Shown here: one piece after another, positions 1-5,845 of the stretch
Position numbering within the stretch: the first letter of the stretch is position 1
Layout: every line of letters begins with the position of its first letter
Assembly (NCBI GenBank): GCA_043778625.1
Contig: JAYWFU010000085.1
Location: 1-6,399, forward strand
Source of the DNA: JACMRI01 sp043778625
Lineage (GTDB): Bacteria > Bacteroidota > Bacteroidia > UBA4408
Length of the DNA stretch: 6,399 nt
Direction: 5' to 3'
Program-made: the position numbers and the translations under genes
Notes under the pieces: model-generated
Told to the model about the DNA's origin: nothing
Database searches by the model: none
What the model saw: the letters and a program-made list of their open reading frames with translations, nothing else

Positions 1-2390
1 ATGCCAACGGCGATGCTTTAGGTTGTACAGCAGCGGCAAGAACATTAGCTACAGTAACCGTTAATGCTAAGCCAGTAGCACCAGTTATTACACCAGCTAC
101 TGCTACTATTTTTTGTACAGGTAACTCTGTGGTTATTAATTCAAGCGCAGCTACTAACAATATTTGGAGCACAGCTGCAACTACACCAACTATTACTGTA
201 GCTACCTCAGGTACTTATTACAGTATTGTAACTAGTGCACAAGGTTGTAAGTCAGATACTTCTAACAAAGTAACTGTAATAGTTAATACTAAACCAGCTA
301 CACCAGTAGTTACAGGTGTAGCCACAATATGTGCAGGCGATACCGCAATGTTAGCATCAAACGCAAGCACAGGTAATATGTGGAGCAATGCAAGCACAGC
401 AATGAATGTAAACACTACCACAGCAGGTACTTACTACACTATTGTAACTGCCGCTAACGGTTGTATATCAGATACTTCTAACAAAGTTACAGTAGTAGTT
501 AATGCGCTACCTCCTACACCAGTAGTAAGCGGTACAGCTACAATATGTGCTGGCGACACTGCCATGTTAATGAGTGATGCTACCACAGGTAATATGTGGA
601 GTAACGGAAGCACCATTGCTAATGTTAATACCACCACCGTTGGCACTTATTACACCATTGTAACTAATGGTAATGGTTGCAAGTCCGATACCTCTAACTT
701 AGTAACAGTAATAGTAAACGCCTTGCCAACTACACCAGTAGTTACTACAAGCGCAACTACCCTATGTGCAGGCGATACTTCTATGTTAATGAGTGACGCT
801 ACCACAGGTAATATGTGGAGTAACACAAGCACAACAGCTAACGTTAATGCAACTACTGCAGGTACTTATTATACCATAGTAACTAACGTTAATGGTTGTA
901 AATCAGACACGTCAAACTTGGTAACAATAGTAGTAAACACATTACCCCCTACACCAGTAGTTACAGGTAACAGTACCTTATGTGCTGGCGATACCGCAAC
1001 ACTAACATCAAGTGCTACTACAGGTAATATATGGAGCGATGCTAGCACAGCAACTAACGTAACTACAACTACTGCAGGTAATTACTATACCATAGTAACT
1101 GATGCTAACGGATGTAAATCAGACACCTCAAACACAGTAGCCGTAGTAGTAAATGCTTTACCAGCTACACCAGTAGTTACGGGTAACGGCTTAATATGCG
1201 CAGGAGCTACAGCAACCTTAACATCAAGTGCTACTACAGGTAATATGTGGAGTGATGCTAGCGCCGCAACTAACGTAACTACAAGTACTGCGGGTAACTA
1301 CTACACCATAGTAACTGATGCTAACGGTTGCACGTCAGACACGTCAAACACAGTAGCCGTAGTAGTAAATGCTTTGCCAAATGCACCAGTTATTGTGGCA
1401 ACTTCGCCTGAGCTTAATTGTGTAATTACAAAAGATACATTATCAGCCAGTAACTACACAACTGGGTTAATGTGGAGTAATGGTGCGAGTACTGCCACAA
1501 CAATAGTAACAAGTGCAGGTACATATACTGCTACCCATACTGATGTTAATGGTTGTACATCTGCCACATCAAACAGTCTTACAATAATTAATAACACAGG
1601 TATTAGTTTTGCTATTATTCCGCCTACACCTAATGATAGTATTTGTGTGGGAGGTACAGCTAATTTAACAGTAAGTGGTAATGCTACAACTTATACTTGG
1701 ACACCAGTAGCTACGCTAAACACCAGTACAGGCACAGCAGTTACAGCAACACCAACAGCTACTACAACTTACGTGGTAACGGCACAAAATGCAACAGGTT
1801 GTTCGGTACAGGATTCAGTAACCATTACAATAGTGCCAAATGCAGTAGTAAATGCTACGCCTTTATCAGCAGTAGTTACAATTACTGATGGTGTAATGAT
1901 TAGTAACCCTGTAACTGTTACAGGTGCTACAACTTATAGCTTTACCTCAAATACCTCAGGCGTGGCAACACACCAAGCACTAGTAGGTAGTAATGTAAGT
2001 GCAAATACTATTAACGATTCAATAGGTGGTACAGCAGTAGGTAATGGTACAGTAGTGTATACTATAATTGGTTACAATGCGTTAGGCTGCCCTGGCCCTG
2101 CAACAACAGTTACTGTAAATGTATCGTCAATAACAGCGTTGGCTAACAAAGCAGTAGATGCTAGCTTAACAATTTATCCTAACCCTACTACTGATGTAGT
2201 TACTATATCAACTAAGGCTAATAGCTTAAATGTAGTAATGATTAACGCTAACGGAAGCATTGTAAAACAAGCTAACGTAATAGGCAACACTACCCAATTA
2301 ACCGTAAACGATTTAGCTAGTGGTACATATTTATTACGTATAACTACTGAGGCGGGTACAACAGTTAAGCAAGTAGTGGTTACAAAATAA
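1..2390 (+). CDS. Large secreted Ig-like repeat protein with T9SS C-terminal sorting domain (5' partial)
   Basis: The frame is open from the first base (first full codon at position 3) to TAA at 2388-2390, so 795 residues are visible and the N-terminus and signal peptide lie upstream. The GTG at 129 is internal, not a start. Numbering from position 3: the end of one repeat (1-21), seven Ig-like repeats (22-530), a divergent Ig-like domain with Cys pair (531-611), a PKD/Ig-like beta region (612-707), a short linker, and a sorting domain (722-795). The repeats carry CAGDT, WSN/WSD, GTYYTIV and NGC-SDTSN motifs and resemble the Ig-like domains of Cytophaga-type surface proteins (CHU_C-associated Ig family). 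Composition is rich in Thr, Asn, Ala and Val and poor in charged residues. Inference: a cell-surface or released adhesin-like protein exported across the outer membrane by T9SS. No catalytic domain is visible in this part; one could exist upstream. Confidence 0.93.
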   Translation, partial: ANGDALGCTAAARTLATVTVNAKPVAPVITPATATIFCTGNSVVINSSAATNNIWSTAATTPTITVATSGTYYSIVTSAQGCKSDTSNKVTVIVNTKPATPVVTGVATICAGDTAMLASNASTGNMWSNASTAMNVNTTTAGTYYTIVTAANGCISDTSNKVTVVVNALPPTPVVSGTATICAGDTAMLMSDATTGNMWSNGSTIANVNTTTVGTYYTIVTNGNGCKSDTSNLVTVIVNALPTTPVVTTSATTLCAGDTSMLMSDATTGNMWSNTSTTANVNATTAGTYYTIVTNVNGCKSDTSNLVTIVVNTLPPTPVVTGNSTLCAGDTATLTSSATTGNIWSDASTATNVTTTTAGNYYTIVTDANGCKSDTSNTVAVVVNALPATPVVTGNGLICAGATATLTSSATTGNMWSDASAATNVTTSTAGNYYTIVTDANGCTSDTSNTVAVVVNALPNAPVIVATSPELNCVITKDTLSASNYTTGLMWSNGASTATTIVTSAGTYTATHTDVNGCTSATSNSLTIINNTGISFAIIPPTPNDSICVGGTANLTVSGNATTYTWTPVATLNTSTGTAVTATPTATTTYVVTAQNATGCSVQDSVTITIVPNAVVNATPLSAVVTITDGVMISNPVTVTGATTYSFTSNTSGVATHQALVGSNVSANTINDSIGGTAVGNGTVVYTIIGYNALGCPGPATTVTVNVSSITALANKAVDASLTIYPNPTTDVVTISTKANSLNVVMINANGSIVKQANVIGNTTQLTVNDLASGTYLLRITTEAGTTVKQVVVTK
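66..1592 (+). repeat. Tandem array of seven Ig-like repeats (about 72 codons each)
   Basis: Units, bounded at the A/T-L/K-P motif: 66-287 (74 codons), 288-503 (72), 504-719 (72), 720-938 (73), 939-1154 (72), 1155-1370 (72) and 1371-1592 (74, divergent). A unit reads roughly: proline-rich linker (LPxTPVV), CAGDT, xLxS, TTGNMWSN, a Thr-rich strand, GTYYTIVT, NGCxSDTSN, VTVVVN. Each unit has two Cys about 43-44 residues apart, a spacing compatible with one intradomain disulfide. By hand alignment units 5 and 6 share 62 of 72 residues. Units 3 and 4 are also close to each other, while units 1 and 7 are the most divergent. The pattern suggests growth by tandem duplication in the middle of the array. 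Confidence 0.92.
2166..2387 (+). other. T9SS type A C-terminal sorting domain
   Basis: The last 74 residues begin LTIYPNPTTD, continue with a VVMINANGSIV strand and LASGTYLLRI, and end in VVVTK. This matches the Por secretion-system tail family (Por_Secre_tail, TIGR04183-like): the YPNP opening, the central sheet, the SGTYLLRI motif and a short basic C-terminus. In known T9SS substrates this domain directs export through the outer membrane and is removed or processed at the surface. It is the main evidence that the repeat protein leaves the cell by this route. Confidence 0.93.
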
Positions 2391-2406
2391 GCCTACACAA
2401 TTAATT

Positions 2407-2459
2407 ATATAACAAAACCCTCCAATTACCTTAGTGGTAGTTGGAGGGTTTTGTTATAT
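2407..2459 (+). terminator. Strong 24-bp hairpin terminator after the repeat-protein gene
   Basis: The arms at 2407-2430 and 2436-2459 pair over 24 positions with one G-U wobble, around the 5-base loop TTAGT (2431-2435). The core is ACCCTCCAA paired with TTGGAGGGT, flanked by AACAAAA/TTTTGTT. It starts 16 bases after the stop codon. The T-rich end of the 3' arm acts as the U-tract, and the A-rich 5' arm gives the same on the other strand, so it could work in both directions. It ends 28 bases before the next ATG. Confidence 0.88.
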
Positions 2460-2487
2460 TTACGCATTATTAACTAACTCACTTATT

Positions 2488-3147
2488 ATGAAATTAAAAA
2501 TTATTACAGCGGCCTTACTATTTACAACGCTAACAGGTATGGCACAAACACAAGGTATGAAACCACTAACAACGGGTAAGGTAGTTAAGCAAGGTACTAT
2601 ATTGGTTGATGGGTATTACGGATTGCCATTTCTTGTGGGTTCATTGTTAAAATCGGTTAATACATCAGCGGGAGGTAGTACTGTAACAGGTCTATCTGTT
2701 CAAAATTTAAACCATATTGGAGGTAGATTTGAATATATGCTATCGGAAAAATTTGGTATTGGTTTAGAATATACTTATGCACGTGCTACTGCAAAATATA
2801 TTGATAGCTATCCTAATGGTTCAGGAGGAGTAAGTTCAGGGAGTTTTACCGACGCGTTTGTTAAACAGCGTGCACTATTACGAATGGCTTTTCATTTTGG
2901 CGAGTCGGATAAGTTAGACCCGTATTTTTGTTTTGGAGGAGGTTACAAAAACTTAAAGTACACTAGCGATAATCTAAATTATACTCAAGCTGAAATAAAG
3001 GCATTAAGTGCAGGTTTTAACCCAATACCAGTAGCTATAAGAGTTGGAGGAGGTGTTAGATATTTTTTTACTGAAAACATTGGTGTAAACGCCGAAATAG
3101 GTTTTGGAGGGCCATTAGTACAAGTGGGTGTTAGCGCTAAATTTTAA
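2488..3147 (+). CDS. Outer-membrane beta-barrel protein (small porin-like/OmpA-OmpX-type barrel)
   Basis: The product has 219 residues. ATG 2488 is chosen because it opens a good signal peptide (MKLK, then a hydrophobic core to GMAQ, cleavage likely after Gln20). The frame extends upstream to a GTG at 2434, but that would lie inside the terminator hairpin and bury the signal peptide. The mature part shows alternating amphipathic strands: GTILVDGYYGLPF, HIGGRFEYML, FGIGLEYTYARA, QRALLRMAFHF, DPYFCFGGGYK, IRVGGGVRYFF and a last strand ending in Phe, the usual signature for outer-membrane barrel assembly. The glycine-rich PYFCFGGGYK and VGGGVRYFF motifs are typical of Bacteroidota OMP_b-brl families. 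Size suggests about eight strands. No specific substrate or partner can be assigned. The gene is probably monocistronic, with hairpins on both sides. Confidence 0.85.
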   Translation: MKLKIITAALLFTTLTGMAQTQGMKPLTTGKVVKQGTILVDGYYGLPFLVGSLLKSVNTSAGGSTVTGLSVQNLNHIGGRFEYMLSEKFGIGLEYTYARATAKYIDSYPNGSGGVSSGSFTDAFVKQRALLRMAFHFGESDKLDPYFCFGGGYKNLKYTSDNLNYTQAEIKALSAGFNPIPVAIRVGGGVRYFFTENIGVNAEIGFGGPLVQVGVSAKF

Positions 3148-3197
3148 AAACACATAGTTTATGTAAAATAAAAACATAAATTTGTATAAGTAATAAC

Positions 3198-3237
3198 AAA
3201 GCTTATCAATTAACATTGTAGTTAATTGATGAGCTTT
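3198..3237 (+). terminator. Hairpin terminator after the barrel-protein gene
   Basis: The arms AAAGCTTATCAATTAAC (3198-3214) and GTTAATTGATGAGCTTT (3221-3237) pair over 17 positions with one G-U wobble around the loop ATTGTA. Beyond one C-A mismatch the pairing continues for five more A-T pairs (AATAA/TTATT). A T-rich ATTATTATT tract follows. It lies 50 bases after the upstream stop and 75 bases before the greA ATG. It isolates the barrel gene from the greA cluster. Confidence 0.8.
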
Positions 3238-3251
3238 ATTATTATTAATTA

Positions 3252-3285
3252 TTGAGTTTATAAAATAACACAACTACTAATTTTA
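3252..3285 (+). promoter_or_regulatory. Candidate Bacteroidota-type promoter for the greA cluster
   Basis: TTG at 3252-3254 is followed after 23 bases by TAATTTTA at 3278-3285. The Bacteroidota consensus is TTG or TTTG, about 19-23 bases, then TAnnTTTG; here the -7 element matches except for its last base. The site lies between the 3198-3237 terminator and the greA ATG at 3313, which is where a promoter is needed. The expected transcript start would leave a leader of about 20 bases. The spacing is at the long end of the range. Confidence 0.35.
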
Positions 3286-3312
3286 GAGGATATAAATTTT
3301 AAGTATATTACC

Positions 3313-3786
3313 ATGAGTCAATACACATATTTAACTGAAGAGGGTTTAAAAAAATTAAGAGACGAATTACAACAATTAAAACGTGTTGAACGCCCTAAAA
3401 TTACCACCGAAATAGCTGACGCCCGCGACAAAGGCGACCTAAGTGAAAATGCTGAGTACCATGCCGCTAAAGAGGCACAGGGCTTATTAGAACTTAAAAT
3501 TGGGAAGATAGAGACTCTACTTGCTAATGCTCGATTAGTAGATGAAACCAATATGGATACCTCAAAAGTATTTATACTGTCGAAAGTACGAGTGATGAAT
3601 AAATCAATGAAAAAAGAAATTGTGTACACACTTGTTGCCGAAAATGAGGCTGATTTAAAAGCAGCTAAAATATCAGTAGATTCACCGATAGGACGTGGTT
3701 TGTTGGGCAAAAAAGTAGGTGATGTGTTTGAGATACCTGTACCCTCAGGTAAAATGGAATTTGAAATATTAGAAATAACTCGTTAA
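3313..3786 (+). CDS. greA: Transcription elongation factor GreA
   Basis: The product has 157 residues, the normal GreA length. GreA binds the secondary channel of RNA polymerase and stimulates cleavage of backtracked RNA, rescuing stalled complexes in the cytoplasm. The N-terminal coiled coil (about 1-77) starts YLTEEGLKKLRDEL and carries the signature GDLSENAEYHAAKEAQ near residues 41-56. The acidic tip residues that coordinate the catalytic Mg in the family correspond to Asp42 and Glu45. The C-terminal FKBP-like domain (about 80-157) contains the conserved DSPIGRGLLGKKVGD stretch and ends FEILEITR. No key residue is missing. ATG 3313 places the family N-terminus correctly; the leader before it is A/T-rich with no Shine-Dalgarno sequence, as is common in this phylum. 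It is the first gene of a four-gene cluster and ends 8 bases before the HIT gene. Confidence 0.97.
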   Translation: MSQYTYLTEEGLKKLRDELQQLKRVERPKITTEIADARDKGDLSENAEYHAAKEAQGLLELKIGKIETLLANARLVDETNMDTSKVFILSKVRVMNKSMKKEIVYTLVAENEADLKAAKISVDSPIGRGLLGKKVGDVFEIPVPSGKMEFEILEITR

Positions 3787-3794
3787 CTATAATT

Positions 3795-4193
3795 ATGGCA
3801 AGTGTTTTTACTAAAATAATTAATGGCGAAATTCCTTGTTACAAAGTAGCCGAGGACGAACTACACATCGCTTTTTTAGATGTATTTCCTCTAAAAAAAG
3901 GACATGTGCTGGTAGTACCTAAAAAAGAAACGGATAATATATTTGATATAGAAACTGAGGAGTACGCTGCGCTAATGCTGTTTGCACAACGTGTAGCTAA
4001 AGCAATGAAAGTTGTTATTGCCTGCAAAAAAATAGGAGTAGCAGTAGTAGGGCTCGAAGTACCGCATGCACACATTCATTTGATACCTATTAACTCAGTT
4101 AGCGATATGAATTTTGGGAATACTAAATTACAGTTTTCAAAAGAAGAGTTAGAACAACAGGCATTAGTAATAGCAGCCATATTTCCAAATTAA
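3795..4193 (+). CDS. HIT-family (histidine triad, HINT/PKCI branch) protein
   Basis: The product has 132 residues and is cytoplasmic. HIT/HINT proteins hydrolyse nucleotide phosphoramidates or related adenosine nucleotides; the natural substrate here cannot be read from sequence. The N-terminal signature VFTKIINGEIPCYKVAED (residues 4-21) is typical of the HINT branch. It is followed by FLDVFPLKKGHVLVVPK (28-43), which includes the conserved GH of the nucleotide pocket. The catalytic triad is HAHIHLIP at 91-98, with His91, His93 and His95 all present. The GLEVPHAHIH form, in place of the AGQSVxHxHxH seen in many bacteria, is the form I associate with Bacteroidota. Length and domain are complete. 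It lies 8 bases after greA and 10 bases before the LolA-like gene, so it is almost certainly co-transcribed with them. Confidence 0.93.
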   Translation: MASVFTKIINGEIPCYKVAEDELHIAFLDVFPLKKGHVLVVPKKETDNIFDIETEEYAALMLFAQRVAKAMKVVIACKKIGVAVVGLEVPHAHIHLIPINSVSDMNFGNTKLQFSKEELEQQALVIAAIFPN

Positions 4194-4203
4194 AATTTAA
4201 GTG

Positions 4204-4923
4204 ATGAAATTTATTTTTACAATTATTGGAAGTCTTTTTTTATCAATACTTTGCAATGCACAAACAGCTGATGAAATAATTACAAAGTATACCAACGCTA
4301 TTGGTGGTGCAGCAGCTTGGGATAGCTTAAAAAGCTATGTAATAGAGGGTACATCTACCATGATGGGGCAACAGGTAAATATAAAAATGTACAAAAAAGA
4401 AAATAAAAGCAGGCAAGAGGTAAGCGTAATGGGCATGAGCATGCTCACGGGTTTTGATGGTGCTAAAGCATGGATGATTAATCCGCTTTCGGGCAATGAT
4501 GATGTGGTAGTGCTTGATAGTGTAGAAAGTACTATTTTAGCACAAGCCAGCCCATTTGAAAATACGCTAGTACACTACAAAGCACAAGGTATTACGGCTG
4601 AATTACTAGGTAAAGAAAATGTTGGCAACGAAAATTGTTATGTACTACAATTAACTAAAACAACATCTACTATTGAAAAGCATTATATAAGTACCACATC
4701 GTTTTACTTGTTAAAAACTGAAATCAAACAAAGTTCCCCAGCCACAAGTGCTGTTAATGCTAAGGCACAAACGGTAACTATTAATTATAGCAATTTTAAA
4801 AAAGAAGGTAACTTGATAGTGCCTCACACTATTGCTATACCAACAGGAGATATGACAATAACTAAAGTTATGTGTAACGCACCGCTGGCCGATACGTTGT
4901 TTGCCATACCTACCAAAAAATAA
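4204..4923 (+). CDS. Exported LolA/RseB-fold-like protein (outer-membrane lipoprotein-sorting-protein-like)
   Basis: The product has 239 residues. A GTG at 4201 directly precedes ATG 4204 (GTGATG); ATG is chosen as the better start. The signal peptide is MKFIF plus a hydrophobic stretch ending CNAQ, with cleavage likely after Gln20. The Cys in SILC is not in a good lipobox, so I predict a soluble periplasmic protein. The mature protein opens TADEIITKYTNAIGG, an N-terminal helix motif seen in many Bacteroidota proteins annotated as outer membrane lipoprotein-sorting protein. Beta-rich segments follow (YVIEGTSTMMGQQVNIKMYKK, VTINYSNFKKEGNLIVPHTI), fitting the half-barrel fold of LolA, LppX and RseB that binds acyl chains. 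Actual lipoprotein carriage is unproven: the family is broad and mostly uncharacterised. It sits 10 bases after the HIT gene and 22 bases before meaB. Confidence 0.7.
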   Translation: MKFIFTIIGSLFLSILCNAQTADEIITKYTNAIGGAAAWDSLKSYVIEGTSTMMGQQVNIKMYKKENKSRQEVSVMGMSMLTGFDGAKAWMINPLSGNDDVVVLDSVESTILAQASPFENTLVHYKAQGITAELLGKENVGNENCYVLQLTKTTSTIEKHYISTTSFYLLKTEIKQSSPATSAVNAKAQTVTINYSNFKKEGNLIVPHTIAIPTGDMTITKVMCNAPLADTLFAIPTKK

Positions 4924-4945
4924 TTACGTCATTATTTATAGGGTA

Positions 4946-5845
4946 ATGAACGAACAACTATTAGCACTTGCACAAGGCATTGCACAAGGTAATTTTAAAT
5001 TATTGGCGCGTGCAATAACCATTGTTGAAAACGAATTACCCCTTAGTTTTGAATTACTAAAAGCATTACCTATTAACTACGCTACGCCAGTAATAGGAAT
5101 TACTGGCCCACCTGGCGCGGGCAAAAGCACCTTGGTTAATGCACTAATAAGTACCTTAGTGGCGCAAAATAAAAGGCTGGCAATAGTGGCGGTTGATCCT
5201 ACATCGCCGTTTAATTACGGGTCGTTGTTAGGGGATAGAATACGTATGGTCGATTTTTTTAATAGCCCTAATGTGTACATTAGGTCGTTGGCTACACGTG
5301 GTGCATTGGGCGGCTTGAGCGATAAAATAATGGAAGTAACCGATGTGTTGCGTGCCAGTAATTTTGACTACATAATAATTGAAACGGTAGGAGTGGGGCA
5401 AAGCGAGGTAGAGATAGCAGGCCTTGCCGATGTAACTACCGTAGTGCTTGTGCCCGAAGCTGGCGATGAGGTACAGGGCTTAAAAGCAGGTATTATGGAA
5501 ATAGCTAATGTGTTTGTAGTAAACAAAGCGGATAGACCTGGCGCACAAGTATTTGCTAATAATCTACGTAAATTAGTACACGAACGTGCTAACGAAATAC
5601 CTGTACTAACCACAGTGGCGCACCTTAACGAGGGAGTAGTTGAATTAATAGTCGCTATTCAGCAGCAGTTTGCACACAACAACACTACCTTGAAACATTA
5701 TTTGCTAGTAGAAAAAATTTACAAACTATTGCAAAAACAGCGCATGAAAGACGTAACACGAACGAGTATTGAAAATCAAATAAAAAATTACGCAACTACA
5801 CACGCTAACTTTAATCCTTATGCGTTAGTACAAACATTTTCGTAA
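4946..5845 (+). CDS. meaB: Methylmalonyl-CoA mutase-associated GTPase MeaB (ArgK family)
   Basis: The product has 299 residues. MeaB is a G3E-type P-loop GTPase that loads and protects the adenosylcobalamin cofactor of methylmalonyl-CoA mutase in the cytoplasm. Visible motifs: Walker A GPPGAGKS (54-61); VAVDPTSPFNYGSLLGDRIRM (81-101), with the Mg/switch Asp84; IRSLATRGALGGLS (112-125); the G3 segment ETVGVGQSE (146-154); the switch-like VPEAGDEVQGLKAG (169-182); and the guanine-specificity motif NKAD (193-196). The C-terminal helical part (about 240-299) fits the dimerisation arm of the family. The protein is slightly shorter than the roughly 310-330 residues usual for MeaB. ATG 4946 is preferred over an in-frame ATG at 4901, which would overlap the previous gene and add 15 residues unlike the family. 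No mutase subunit is next to it. It is the last gene of the greA cluster, and no clear terminator follows. Confidence 0.95.
   Translation: MNEQLLALAQGIAQGNFKLLARAITIVENELPLSFELLKALPINYATPVIGITGPPGAGKSTLVNALISTLVAQNKRLAIVAVDPTSPFNYGSLLGDRIRMVDFFNSPNVYIRSLATRGALGGLSDKIMEVTDVLRASNFDYIIIETVGVGQSEVEIAGLADVTTVVLVPEAGDEVQGLKAGIMEIANVFVVNKADRPGAQVFANNLRKLVHERANEIPVLTTVAHLNEGVVELIVAIQQQFAHNNTTLKHYLLVEKIYKLLQKQRMKDVTRTSIENQIKNYATTHANFNPYALVQTFS

Noticed and set aside
129..131. GTG as start of the repeat protein
   Set aside because: The frame is open upstream to the window edge and encodes another repeat part (GC-T, then TVTVNAKPVAP), so this codon is internal.
218..832. Three similar minus-strand ORFs (218-421, 434-646, 650-832) with matching hydrophobic translations
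   Set aside because: They are antisense readings of consecutive Ig repeats. Their similarity and spacing follow from the repeat period on the + strand, which has a clear protein family and sorting domain.
66..1592. CRISPR-like regular repeats
   Set aside because: The period is 216-222 bases, the reading frame is preserved throughout and the similarity is at protein level: coding repeats, not a spacer array.
1697..1888. 63-codon + strand ORF in another frame
   Set aside because: It lies wholly inside the repeat-protein gene and has a low-complexity Ser/Tyr/Asn translation typical of a frame shadow.
2434..2487. Upstream GTG extension of the barrel protein
   Set aside because: It starts in the loop of the terminator hairpin and would put 18 extra residues before a good signal peptide.
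3318..3710. 130-codon minus-strand ORF
   Set aside because: It is antisense to greA, whose product is unmistakable, and the translation has no recognisable motif.
3839..4075. 78-codon minus-strand ORF
   Set aside because: It is antisense to the HIT-family gene, including its histidine-triad codons, and shows no motif of its own.
4204..4263. Lipobox in the LolA-like protein (SILC)
   Set aside because: The residue before Cys is Leu rather than Gly, Ala or Ser, and a good signal-peptidase I site (CNAQ) follows, so a lipoprotein is unlikely.
4901..4945. Upstream ATG extension of meaB
   Set aside because: It would overlap the end of the previous gene by 23 bases and add residues unlike the MeaB N-terminus. 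ATG 4946 is the simpler start.
5368..5613. 81-codon minus-strand ORF
   Set aside because: It is antisense to the conserved G3 and NKAD region of meaB and has no supporting features.
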